Source: a virus
Length of the DNA: 64,000 nucleotides
Direction: 5' to 3' (one strand)
Virus record (IMG/VR): IMGVR_UViG_3300037116_000299
Coordinates: 124,001 to 188,000 of that record
Positions 7,081 to 13,175 of this stretch are shown one piece after another. A program made the translations under genes and the position numbers. Position 1 is the stretch's first letter, and every line of letters begins with the position of its first letter. The notes under the pieces were generated by a model, which saw nothing but the letters and a program-made list of their open reading frames with translations, was not told the origin of the DNA and made no database searches.

Positions 7081-7592
7081 TGCGCCCGCCTCTCTCCGAG
7101 CCACCCAACCGGAACCAGCAGCTGGTCAACACGCTCAGCGCGCTCTGTGAGCGGCGCGGGTGGACGAGTACGCTTGACCAGGCTCGTTATCTGTTCGGCC
7201 CGCACCACTGTGAGATGTTCATGGAGTGTGGCCGGTGGGTAAAGCGCTGCCAATGCGGCGCGGAGGTCGACCCCAGTCAGGGTGGCCACCTCCTTCACCT
7301 GATCCAGATCCTGACTGTGGAGATGACCAATGAAGTTGTATCAGATTCAGTACACGGTGACCTTCGGCAAGGGCCCGAGCGCCCTCTGCTTCCCGGACAC
7401 AATGGTAGTTCCAGCGAACACGGAAGCGGAAGCGAAATCATCCTTTATCGGGACGGTGGAGAGGGTTGGCACGCTGCTGATGAAGTTCAACGACACCCGG
7501 CTGATGGCCCCGATCCGCGACCTCGGCGGTTCGCTCGCTATCATCGGATGCTCGAAGCTCTGAAGCGAACCTTCTCTAAGTGGTTCGCCTGA
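7080..7592 (+). CDS. Cys/His-containing protein with an overprinted C-terminal half
   Basis: The frame is 170 codons long, starting at an ATG that shares a base with the previous stop. Codons 1-83 have the strong third-position GC of this genome and encode a Cys/His cluster (HHCEMFMEC, then RCQCG, about residues 42-61) that could bind zinc. From 7330 on, the frame runs over another gene in a different frame, and its third-position bias disappears. The natural protein may thus be a real 83-residue domain with a non-conserved tail. Alternatively, a sequencing indel or recent frameshift removed the original stop. Confidence 0.45.
   Translation: MRPPLSEPPNRNQQLVNTLSALCERRGWTSTLDQARYLFGPHHCEMFMECGRWVKRCQCGAEVDPSQGGHLLHLIQILTVEMTNEVVSDSVHGDLRQGPERPLLPGHNGSSSEHGSGSEIILYRDGGEGWHAADEVQRHPADGPDPRPRRFARYHRMLEALKRTFSKWFA
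7330..7563 (+). CDS. Hypothetical beta-rich protein
   Basis: A 77-residue protein lying wholly inside the longer frame 7080-7592. It has GGAG seven bases upstream of ATG and a clear codon bias (third positions almost all G or C), so it is the better gene in this interval. The sequence opens with a strand pair (LYQIQYTVTFGKG) and contains a likely helix around residues 33-50. A terminator 90 bases downstream closes the operon. No family is recognised. Confidence 0.6.
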   Translation: MKLYQIQYTVTFGKGPSALCFPDTMVVPANTEAEAKSSFIGTVERVGTLLMKFNDTRLMAPIRDLGGSLAIIGCSKL

Positions 7593-7651
7593 TCGCGCCA
7601 GGGCGGCGCTGATCAGATACTCAATCTAACCAAAGCGGTGAAACGCGATTT

Positions 7652-7686
7652 GGGGTACGGCCCTAAGAAGCCGTGCCCCTCTTTTT
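7652..7686 (+). terminator. Rho-independent terminator
   Basis: A 10-bp stem, GGGGTACGGC with GCCGTGCCCC (one G-T pair), is followed by TCTTTTT. It closes the operon that began at 5589. A class 1 promoter follows eleven bases later. Confidence 0.85.
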
Positions 7687-7697
7687 GTGCCCAGGCT

Positions 7698-7725
7698 TTG
7701 GTAGTCCGGCCGCGGCGCCCATCCT
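7698..7725 (+). promoter_or_regulatory. Class 1 promoter (TTGGTA, 16 bp, CATCCT)
   Basis: CTTTGGTAGTC and CATCCT are separated by the standard 16 bases. The -10-like box ends six bases before the ATG at 7732, so the HicA-like mRNA should be leaderless, exactly as for the gene at 3969. Confidence 0.65.
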
Positions 7726-7731
7726 GGGTGC

Positions 7732-7938
7732 ATGGACGCCAAGAAAGAAGTCATGCGTCTCCTCAAGGAATCCGGAGTCGAGGAGCGCCATAACAAACAC
7801 CAGGCCTACCGGTTGAACGGTCATCTGATCGTGATCACCGGCACCAAGACTGACGACCGCGGCTGGATGAACAAGCTGTCGGAGATCCGCCGCGCCATCA
7901 AGACGCCGGCTGTAGAAGCTTTTCGGAAGGCCGCATGA
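7732..7938 (+). CDS. HicA-like small protein (orphan)
   Basis: A 68-residue protein with the layout of the HicA/YcfA double-stranded-RNA-binding fold: a first helix (residues 2-15, KKEVMRLLKESG), a strand with NKHQAYRL, then LNGHLIVIT and a C-terminal helix. HicA toxins are ribosome-independent mRNA interferases with a catalytic His in the GSHH region. Here the matching segment is NKHQA (His about 23), so the fold seems kept while the exact motif differs. No HicB antitoxin gene lies next to it. It may be a phage mRNA-degrading or RNA-binding factor. Translation appears to be leaderless. Confidence 0.4.
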   Translation: MDAKKEVMRLLKESGVEERHNKHQAYRLNGHLIVITGTKTDDRGWMNKLSEIRRAIKTPAVEAFRKAA

Positions 7939-8051
7939 TGCTCAATCGAATTCTCTGCTTCTTCGGACTGCATCGCTGGGTCCCGGCCGGTCCTTACATC
8001 GAGACTTGCCGCTGCTGTGGCGCGGTGCAAAACGTCTGGGTCCTCCTGTGA
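7935..8051 (+). CDS. Micro-protein with CxxC-like motif
   Basis: A 38-residue frame starting ATGATG and overlapping the previous stop by four bases and the next start (GTGA) by four bases. Such double coupling supports translation. The N-terminus is hydrophobic (LNRILCFFGL). Residues 25-28 are CRCC, possibly half of a zinc knuckle. Function unknown. Confidence 0.45.
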   Translation: MMLNRILCFFGLHRWVPAGPYIETCRCCGAVQNVWVLL

Positions 8052-8941
8052 AGGAATGGACCCACGCCGATCTGGTAGCCCGGGCCGCCCGCTGGCTGTG
8101 GGGTACCTACGGCTGCAAGGCCGTGCTCACGGAGATGACCACTCACTCTGGCGAGATCCCTGACGTCATCGGCTGGAAGTTCAATGGACGCTCCGTCCTG
8201 GTCGAGTGCAAGACCAGCCGCGCCGACTTCAAAGCCGACGCCGACAAGCCCTTCCGCCAGAACCTGAACATCGCACTCGGCGCCGAACGCTACTACTTCG
8301 TGCCGGCGGGGCTGATCAAGCCGGAGGAGCTGCCGGCGGACTGGGGCCTGGCGGAACTGAAGGGCAACGGGGTCCACATCACCGTCCACGCCCGGCCGCG
8401 CAAGGACCTTCGTTCTGATGTAGCCCGCAACTACGAGATGCGCATGCTGGTCGCTGCCCTGGGCCGCACTGCCGCGCGTCTCCAGCCCATCCAGCTCAAC
8501 GACTGGCTGCGCTGGGAGAACCGGGAGCAGTCGCTCAACCAGATGCACGGCTGGGTCACCAAGGAAGATCACGAGGCCCACCTCTCCGCCCTGGCTGGCT
8601 GGGAGCAGGTTACCGATCCCAAGGATCTCCCGATCGACGACGTCACAGGTGAGGCCTGGTGTCCCAAGCATGAGCAGGCCTTCGCCGACTGTTGCTGCAT
8701 CGGCCCAGGCGAGCAGCATGTCCAGTACGAGGTGAAGAACGGCGTGCTGATGGCTTTTCCCATGGCGATGCACTGCTGCAAGTTCGAGCCCATCGAGTTG
8801 CGGGTAGCCCCGAGTCTCCGCATCGATGCCTGCGTTCTCCCGACGGACCAGGAGCGCTGGAGAGGCCGCAAGGACACGGAGTCCTTCATTCCAGGTCCCT
8901 CTTTGGTAGGCCTGTCCCTACAGGGGATTATTGCGGAGTGA
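8048..8941 (+). CDS. PD-(D/E)XK nuclease, MmcB-like
   Basis: A 297-residue protein starting at GTG 8048, which overlaps the preceding stop. The nuclease signature is PDVIGW (D39) followed by the strand VLVECKTSRADF (E53, K55), giving D-x(13)-E-x-K. The run after it, with KTSRADFKAD and then YYFVPAGLI...GLAEL, resembles the MmcB family of DNA-repair-associated endonucleases. Residues 190-250 add a Cys/His-rich segment (WCPKHEQAFADCCC) that could bind metal. The likely role is DNA cleavage or repair during infection. The usual MmcB protein is about 150 residues, so this one has an extra C-terminal half of unknown function. Confidence 0.6.
   Translation: MKEWTHADLVARAARWLWGTYGCKAVLTEMTTHSGEIPDVIGWKFNGRSVLVECKTSRADFKADADKPFRQNLNIALGAERYYFVPAGLIKPEELPADWGLAELKGNGVHITVHARPRKDLRSDVARNYEMRMLVAALGRTAARLQPIQLNDWLRWENREQSLNQMHGWVTKEDHEAHLSALAGWEQVTDPKDLPIDDVTGEAWCPKHEQAFADCCCIGPGEQHVQYEVKNGVLMAFPMAMHCCKFEPIELRVAPSLRIDACVLPTDQERWRGRKDTESFIPGPSLVGLSLQGIIAE
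8903..8930 (+). promoter_or_regulatory. Weak class 1 promoter candidate
   Basis: CTTTGGTAG is present, but the -10 position reads GGATTA rather than CAYRCT. It lies inside the end of the nuclease gene, 39 bases before the ATG at 8969. The perfect -35-like box in an upstream position keeps it as a candidate only. Confidence 0.3.
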
Positions 8942-8968
8942 ATCGTAACTTTTCCGTTGGAGGGACCC

Positions 8969-9151
8969 ATGGCGACCGTCGTTTCCGTCAACCACATCGA
9001 TCTCTTTGACACCACACAGCTGGATGCGGAGTTCCGCGCCAGCAAGGAGCGTAAGAATGGCACCCAAAGCCGCACAGAAGAAGTCCCCAGCAGCTCAGAA
9101 GCTGGCCAAGCAGGGCGCACCAGTCACAGCACCGACCAAGCGGCAGGGTAA
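8969..9151 (+). CDS. Small protein overlapping the next gene
   Basis: A 60-residue frame with a good site (TTGGAGGGACCC before ATG). The first 29 residues (ATVVSVNHIDLFDTTQLDAE) lie ahead of the next start. The remaining 31 overlap the Lys/Ala-rich N-terminus of the gene at 9057 in another frame and are low complexity. The strong start signal argues for translation, perhaps mainly to couple the following gene. Confidence 0.4.
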   Translation: MATVVSVNHIDLFDTTQLDAEFRASKERKNGTQSRTEEVPSSSEAGQAGRTSHSTDQAAG

Positions 9152-9527
9152 GGCCGTCCTGGCGCCGGTGGTCCCGATCACCGTGAAGTCCCTGGTCAAG
9201 CCCCGTCCCGCTCCGATCCCACTGGCAGCCGCTCAGCCTCACCCTGATCCGTCCAGCATTGCCCGCAAGGCAATGCAGTTGCGTCAGCAGGTCGGAAAGA
9301 AGGTCGATGGCTACGGAGCACCGGCTCCAGTCATCCGCAAGGTCGCTGAGTATCTCATCCGCTTCGAAGATGGCACGGTGTTGCACGCAGTTGGACCGCA
9401 CGCCGACGTGCTCGTTCGTTTCACCGACGAGTGCAATTCGATCTGCCTCGCCGAGGGCAAGGCCTACTACGACGGCCCGGCCATGACGAAGTACACCCCC
9501 GAGGAGTGGGCGGCCCGGCAGCTGTAA
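9057..9527 (+). CDS. Hypothetical protein with basic Ala/Pro/Lys-rich N-terminus
   Basis: A 156-residue protein. Start chosen at 9057 because AAGGAG lies seven bases upstream; an earlier in-frame ATG at 9006 has no such site. Residues 1-75 are Lys/Ala/Pro-rich and disordered-looking, typical of nucleic-acid-binding tails. Residues 95-156 form a small ordered domain (AEYLIRFEDGTVLHAVGPHADVLVRFTDE). The TKYTPEEWAARQL ending is helical. A hairpin terminator follows at once. No known family. Confidence 0.55.
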   Translation: MAPKAAQKKSPAAQKLAKQGAPVTAPTKRQGKAVLAPVVPITVKSLVKPRPAPIPLAAAQPHPDPSSIARKAMQLRQQVGKKVDGYGAPAPVIRKVAEYLIRFEDGTVLHAVGPHADVLVRFTDECNSICLAEGKAYYDGPAMTKYTPEEWAARQL

Positions 9528-9545
9528 CACTCTTCCCGCACACTC

Positions 9546-9575
9546 AAGGCCCTGTCGCTCTGGCAGGGCCTTTCT
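9546..9575 (+). terminator. Rho-independent terminator
   Basis: The stem GGCCCTG with CAGGGCC (9-base loop, flanking A-T pairs) is followed by TTTCT. It lies four bases before the start of the cysteine-peptidase gene, so that gene must have its own transcript or depend on read-through. Confidence 0.75.
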
Positions 9576-9578
9576 ACT

Positions 9579-9965
9579 ATGCCAAGAGACATCACACCGC
9601 TTTATCAAGGCGCCTACGAGAAGACCTGTGGGCAGACCTGCGTCGCAATGGCCGCCGGCGTGTCCAGGGAGGCCGCGATCGCCGCCGTGGGCATGCCGGC
9701 AGGCACCTGGGGCGCCGACCTCAAGCGCGGGCTTGCCAAGCTCGGCATTCGTACCGGCAAGACGCGCACGCTGCGCCACAACGCGGGCGCACCCCAGTTC
9801 GGCATCGTCAACATCAACTACCGGGTCAACGGCCGCAAGGTGCGCCGCCCTGGCCACTGGCTGCTGGTGTGGGATGGGCTGATCTATGACCCGTTGCCCC
9901 CGGACCACGAGTGGCGCCCTCCGGGTGAGTTCATCTCCGGCTTCGACATCCTCGACATCGACTAG
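9579..9965 (+). CDS. C39-like papain-fold cysteine peptidase
   Basis: A 128-residue single-domain protein. YQGAYEKTCGQTCVAMAAG gives the Q-x(6)-C-G pattern of C39-type peptidases (Q10, C17). RPGHWLLVWDGLIYDPLP supplies the His (H93) and an Asp (D104) at suitable spacing, so a Cys-His-Asp triad is complete. C39 domains usually cut after double glycine in bacteriocin leaders as part of ABC transporters. A free-standing, phage-encoded one is unusual and might cut host proteins or a phage precursor. The ATG follows a terminator by four bases, leaving no normal ribosome binding site. Confidence 0.55.
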   Translation: MPRDITPLYQGAYEKTCGQTCVAMAAGVSREAAIAAVGMPAGTWGADLKRGLAKLGIRTGKTRTLRHNAGAPQFGIVNINYRVNGRKVRRPGHWLLVWDGLIYDPLPPDHEWRPPGEFISGFDILDID

Positions 9966-10150
9966 TTGGCGGAGGGAAGGGGGCCGCGCAACGGGGTTAG
10001 GAGGTTCGAGTGCCTACTGACTGTCAGTGGGTTCTCAATGATTGACCCGAGTACGTGGAACCTCTTAGATTCATGCCTATTCTGACTTAGTTGTGCCGTG
10101 AGTCTTTGACGGGTGTCCGGTAGGGTGTCATGCTCTTTCTACCTTCTTAC

Positions 10151-10255
10151 ATTGAGTAGTGCTTAAAGACTTTAAGTAAGTCTTAACTATTGAGTACCTC
10201 TTAATCAGTCAGTACATCTCTACGTGATGTACTGCTTTTATTAAGTACCTCTAAA
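10151..10255 (+). repeat. Four iteron-like 16-base repeats
   Basis: Copies start at 10151, 10171, 10189 and 10240. They share WTTRAGTA, three variable bases, then CTTAA (the last copy ends CTAAA). Spacing between starts is 20, 18 and 51 bases. Each copy is itself weakly dyad-symmetric (TTAAG with CTTAA), as expected for a protein-binding site. Confidence 0.55.
10210..10242 (+). terminator. Hairpin terminator inside the intergenic region
   Basis: A perfect 9-bp stem, CAGTACATC with GATGTACTG around a 7-base loop, is followed by CTTTTATT. It would stop transcripts arriving from the peptidase gene before the next promoter at 10281. Confidence 0.65.
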
Positions 10256-10280
10256 GAGCGGGGTCCTCCCGCTCGATCCT

Positions 10281-10308
10281 TTGGTAGATCCAGACCATCC
10301 CGCATGCT
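10281..10308 (+). promoter_or_regulatory. Class 1 promoter (TTGGTA, 16 bp, CATGCT)
   Basis: CTTTGGTAG and CATGCTCAG are separated by the standard 16 bases. It lies just after the AT-rich repeat region and 40 bases before the TTG start at 10349. Confidence 0.7.
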
Positions 10309-10348
10309 CAGTCATGTGGCCGGTCACCGGCTCCAGAGGAGAACTATC

Positions 10349-10675
10349 TTGACCACCCCAAACGATCTTTCCCGGCTGCTCGACGAGGACACCAAGTCCG
10401 AACCGCGCAACCACACCTGGCTGGTGAGCTTCACGGCGAAACTGCCCTCCGACCTGCTCCCTGCCGAAGAAGGCATCTGTCCGAACTGTGGCGAAGAGCA
10501 TGACCCCGAAGAGATGCGCATCGTCAACGATGAGGTCACCATTCTGGGCACCCTCGACGGCCAGGTCATCATCGACCGCGTGCGCGCCCGGGTCCTCGAT
10601 CCGGAGAACATTCCCGTCCTGACGGATTTCTGTTTGACCGGCTTGAAGCACCTGGCCATGGCGGAGGTGTACTAG
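10349..10675 (+). CDS. Zinc-knuckle-containing hypothetical protein
   Basis: A 108-residue protein. The start is TTG at 10349, chosen for the GAGGAG seven bases upstream; the ATG at 10304 overlaps the promoter -10 box and has no site. ICPNCGEEHDPEE (about residues 47-59) is a CxxCGxxH motif, probably zinc-binding. The C-terminal half looks like a small alpha/beta domain. It is coupled to the next gene by TAGTG overlap. It heads an operon under the promoter at 10281. Confidence 0.55.
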   Translation: MTTPNDLSRLLDEDTKSEPRNHTWLVSFTAKLPSDLLPAEEGICPNCGEEHDPEEMRIVNDEVTILGTLDGQVIIDRVRARVLDPENIPVLTDFCLTGLKHLAMAEVY

Positions 10676-11055
10676 TGTCGACCGACCGTATCCTCGACCC
10701 CTCCCGCGAGCAGTTTGCCATCCGCGTGCCTGAAGGCGAGACCCGCATCGTCCTGGTCACGCCGGATGTGCCCTTGTTCTGCAACCACTGTCACGACACC
10801 GAAGCTCCTGAGTACCGCCTGCGGCGCGCCGCCGGCAAGTACATCGCCCTCTGCTTCAAGAACGGCGAGGGCTGCTGGGAGCGCACCACCGTTCCCCAGT
10901 GCGAGTACACCGACAACCAGGGTGTGCAGTGCCTGTTCGAGTCGGAATGGGAAGTTCGCTTCGGTAGTGACCAGCTGATGCGCACCAACCGCTGCGTTGC
11001 GCACGTGGGTCCCGCGCTGTGTGATGTCGGCGAGCACCGGGTCTTTCCGATCTAA
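10675..11055 (+). CDS. Cysteine-rich hypothetical protein
   Basis: A 126-residue protein with GTG start overlapping the previous stop by one base. Cysteines and histidines occur in pairs (FCNHCH near 36-41, ALCFKNGEGCW near 59-69, QCEY near 76, RCVAH near 106-110). This suggests two zinc-binding sites, perhaps a treble-clef or ribbon fold. No enzyme motif is seen. It precedes a long structured leader and the phosphatase gene. Confidence 0.55.
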   Translation: MSTDRILDPSREQFAIRVPEGETRIVLVTPDVPLFCNHCHDTEAPEYRLRRAAGKYIALCFKNGEGCWERTTVPQCEYTDNQGVQCLFESEWEVRFGSDQLMRTNRCVAHVGPALCDVGEHRVFPI

Positions 11056-11207
11056 GGGTTGGGCTCCTCCCGGACGTTCTGAGAGGCATCTCTCCCCAAT
11101 TTCCCCTTTGTCTTTCCCCCTGTTATTTGTACCTGCCTTTCAAGTACCGGGCGGGAGGAATAGCGCACCAGCGCTGACCTCCCGCTCCCAACCCCTAAGG
11201 AAAACCC
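11056..11207 (+). promoter_or_regulatory. Structured leader before the phosphatase gene
   Basis: The 152-base gap holds a two-step hairpin: an outer stem GCGGGAGG with CCTCCCGC (11151-11158 and 11178-11185) and an inner stem AGCGC with GCGCT. A longer-range pairing links GGGTTGGG at 11056 and CCCAACCC at 11187. Between them is a pyrimidine-rich stretch. The ribosome binding site (AAGGAAAA) follows directly. It may control translation of the phosphatase, but no known riboswitch is recognised. Confidence 0.4.
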
Positions 11208-11672
11208 GTGTCCCAAGATACGAACCTCGGCTATCGCTCCAACTTCCCACTCACCAAGATCCTCGATCGCCTCTATCTCGGCGGCTTTCAGGACGCTCTT
11301 AACCTGCGCGGCCAGAACCCGCTCGGCATCACCCACATCTGCAACTGCACCAGCGAGAAGCTGGATCTGCCTCGTGCCAAGTTCAACATCATCCAGATGG
11401 ACCAGCTGGACGGTCACGAGTGGCACACCCAGAAGCTCTACGGCGCGGTCGACTGGATCCACCAGGCCCTGCGGGGCGGCGGTAAGGTCCTGGTCCACTG
11501 TCATGCGGGTGCGAGCCGCTCCCCTACCCTGGTCGCCTGCTACCTCTACACCTGTGGCTTCGGCTTCTACGAGTCCCTCGATGAGCTGCGCAAACAACGG
11601 CCCATCATCAACCCGGCGCCGGCAATTGTGATCAGCGCCAAGCGGGCCTTTGGTATCACCCCTGTCGCATAG
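11208..11672 (+). CDS. Dual-specificity protein phosphatase
   Basis: A 154-residue protein of the usual size for a minimal dual-specificity phosphatase domain; GTG start. The signature VHCHAGASRSPTLVACYL contains HC-x5-R with C98 as nucleophile and R104. The general-acid Asp may be in QMDQLDGHEW near residues 62-71. Opening residues (ILDRLYLGGFQDA) match the family's first strand. The enzyme would remove phosphate from Tyr/Ser/Thr or possibly from RNA 5' ends or phosphoinositides. In a phage it might reverse host kinase signalling or a kinase-based defence, which is inference. Confidence 0.75.
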   Translation: MSQDTNLGYRSNFPLTKILDRLYLGGFQDALNLRGQNPLGITHICNCTSEKLDLPRAKFNIIQMDQLDGHEWHTQKLYGAVDWIHQALRGGGKVLVHCHAGASRSPTLVACYLYTCGFGFYESLDELRKQRPIINPAPAIVISAKRAFGITPVA

Positions 11673-11694
11673 CACTCTGGCTCTGGAGGCACGA

Positions 11695-11979
11695 ATGAGT
11701 CAAGTAATTAGCAAGGGTACGATCGCCATCTGTTCCCGTGGCCGCAAGGGCCTCGTCACATCGGACGGCCAAGTTGAAGTCAGCTACGAGGATGGCACGA
11801 AAGGCATGGCCTGGACCGGCGTGCATCTTGGCCCGGCAGTCCTCGGGCAGCCCTGGTCGAGCCGCAAACCCACCGCGTTGCAGCAGACAACGTCGCGTCA
11901 GTATCGCGCCATGATGGCGTTGCTTGACCGGCACACCCGCAACCTGCAGCCGCTGAAGAGTGTGGCATGCCAGAAGTAG
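11695..11979 (+). CDS. Small SH3-like hypothetical protein
   Basis: A 94-residue protein; start at 11695 after GGAGGCACGA. Residues 4-45 form a short beta barrel-like run (KGTIAICSRGRKGLVTSDGQVEV...GTKGMAW). The rest is basic and helical (SRQYRAMMALLDRHTRNLQ). A TTTGGTA box with a poor -10 lies at 11646 at the end of the phosphatase gene. It overlaps the next gene by 13 bases. The function is unknown. Confidence 0.55.
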   Translation: MSQVISKGTIAICSRGRKGLVTSDGQVEVSYEDGTKGMAWTGVHLGPAVLGQPWSSRKPTALQQTTSRQYRAMMALLDRHTRNLQPLKSVACQK

Positions 11980-12299
11980 GCCATCGCGAGATCGTTCACA
12001 CCATGCGCGATTGGCGGCGGATCGAGGTCTTCGAAGGCGATGAATGGTTCGCCGACAAGATCGTCCACCGCTACCGCGACATCCAGGAGAAACGGGTCAA
12101 CGGTGAGTGGGTTCTCGACAGCTCGAAGCTGTTGAAGCGGGTCACCGGCAGGTTCCTATGTGTCGGTGGTCCTCGCAATGGCGAGCGCCTGACCTTTGAG
12201 GAGTCCCGCAACACCAAGTACGTCTCCTTCAACTGCGCTGGCGATTACGGCCGGCGCGAAGGAATTCCCAAGTCTGTCTTTGCCTGGATCGAAAGGTAA
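11967..12299 (+). CDS. Hypothetical protein
   Basis: A 110-residue protein overlapping its upstream neighbour by 13 bases. It is rich in Arg, Trp and Glu (TMRDWRRIEVFEGDEWFADKIVHRYRDIQ). A later beta-like part contains FLCVGGPRNGERLTF. That GGPRNG turn is common in small phage proteins of unknown role. It lies two bases before the dCMP deaminase gene, in the same operon. Confidence 0.55.
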   Translation: MPEVGHREIVHTMRDWRRIEVFEGDEWFADKIVHRYRDIQEKRVNGEWVLDSSKLLKRVTGRFLCVGGPRNGERLTFEESRNTKYVSFNCAGDYGRREGIPKSVFAWIER

Positions 12300-12301
12300 T
12301 C

Positions 12302-12883
12302 ATGAGCGCCACCAAGATTGTGCCACTGGTCAAGAAGATGGACCGCTGGGAGAGCCACTTCATGCAGACGGCCATGCTGGCCGCGACTATGTCGGACGAC
12401 CGTTCCACCAAGGTGGGCTGCGTCATCGTGAAGGAAAACGCCATCCTGGCAAGCGGCTGCAACACCTTTCCCCGCGGCTGCTACGTGAACGGTGAGGACC
12501 TGGAACCTCATCTGCAGATGAGGGAGTACATGGTCTCGGGAATCATCAATCCGGAGTCTCGTGCCAGGATACTGGCCCCTATCGAGGCCCGCCACGACAA
12601 GCCCGCCAAGTACCTCTGGACCGAGCACGCCGAGCGCAACGCCATCTACGGTGTTGCCCGCCGCGGTGGACCGGCCTTGCAGGGCTCTGCCATCTATGTG
12701 CCCTGGTTCCCCTGCGCTGACTGTGCCCGGGCCATCATCCAGTCCGGCATCTCCCAGGTAGTTGCCTACATGCCCGGCTTCGATCACCCCAAGTACGGCC
12801 CGGATTTCAAGGTAGCCGTCCAGATGTTCCGGGAGAGCGGGGTTGATGTTCGCTATGTGGAACGTCTGGAAGCGGCCAAGTAA
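12302..12883 (+). CDS. Deoxycytidylate (dCMP) deaminase family
   Basis: A 193-residue protein with the zinc-dependent cytidine/deoxycytidylate deaminase motifs: EHAERN (H109, proton-shuttling E111) and PWFPCADCARAI (C138, C141). The N-terminal MATMSDDRSTKVGCVIV region and the length match phage dCMP deaminases, which make dUMP for dTTP synthesis. The HxE to PCxxC distance is normal. No thymidylate synthase is in the window. The last 38 bases overlap the next gene in another frame. Confidence 0.85.
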   Translation: MSATKIVPLVKKMDRWESHFMQTAMLAATMSDDRSTKVGCVIVKENAILASGCNTFPRGCYVNGEDLEPHLQMREYMVSGIINPESRARILAPIEARHDKPAKYLWTEHAERNAIYGVARRGGPALQGSAIYVPWFPCADCARAIIQSGISQVVAYMPGFDHPKYGPDFKVAVQMFRESGVDVRYVERLEAAK

Positions 12884-13145
12884 GGCCGACACCCGCGACT
12901 TCTTCCTGCTGATGGGCTGCCAGTTCCTGAGCTACTTCATCTACAGTGTCAACGCCCGCGCCCTGGCGCAGGGCCGGATGGCGTGGACCTTCTTCACCGA
13001 CCTGATCTTCGCCGCCGCCAACTACACCATCATCAAGCAGGTCAGCGAGAACAAATCTGCCATGGGCCGCCTGGGTTACGTCCTGGGCGGGTCTTTCGGC
13101 TCAGTTCTGGCCATCCTGCTGACAAAGAAGCTGTTCGGCCAGTGA
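12846..13145 (+). CDS. Small membrane protein, two or three helices
   Basis: About 99 residues. TTG 12843, ATG 12846 and ATG 12855 are all possible starts, all inside the end of the deaminase gene; ATG 12846 is taken. Hydrophobic segments are FFLLMGCQFLSYFIYSV, WTFFTDLIFAAANYTII and YVLGGSFGSVLAILL. They are separated by charged turns, and the protein ends in KKLFGQ. Such a topology occurs among holins and other phage inner-membrane proteins, but its position in the accessory block gives no strong hint. Confidence 0.55.
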   Translation: MFAMWNVWKRPSKADTRDFFLLMGCQFLSYFIYSVNARALAQGRMAWTFFTDLIFAAANYTIIKQVSENKSAMGRLGYVLGGSFGSVLAILLTKKLFGQ

Positions 13146-13156
13146 GCCGCAAAATC

Positions 13157-13165
13157 CTATACTAG
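13157..13165 (+). promoter_or_regulatory. Class 2 promoter box CTATACTAG
   Basis: ATCCTATACTAGG precedes the gene at 13176 by ten bases. The nine-base core CTATACTAG recurs at 16192, 24765, 39996 and 42259, always close to late-type genes. No shared -35 element is seen upstream. Confidence 0.65.
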
Positions 13166-13175
13166 GAAGGGTCGT

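Larger units (their letters stand above)
9966..10280. other. AT-rich intergenic region with repeats
   Basis: About 315 bases without a credible gene on either strand. From about 10010 the composition is clearly more AT-rich than the flanks. It holds four degenerate copies of a 16-base repeat (10151-10255), a perfect palindrome CTTAAAG-A-CTTTAAG at 10162-10176 and a terminator-like hairpin at 10210-10242. A class 1 promoter follows at the right edge. A role as a replication origin or a regulator-binding region is possible. Confidence 0.5.
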
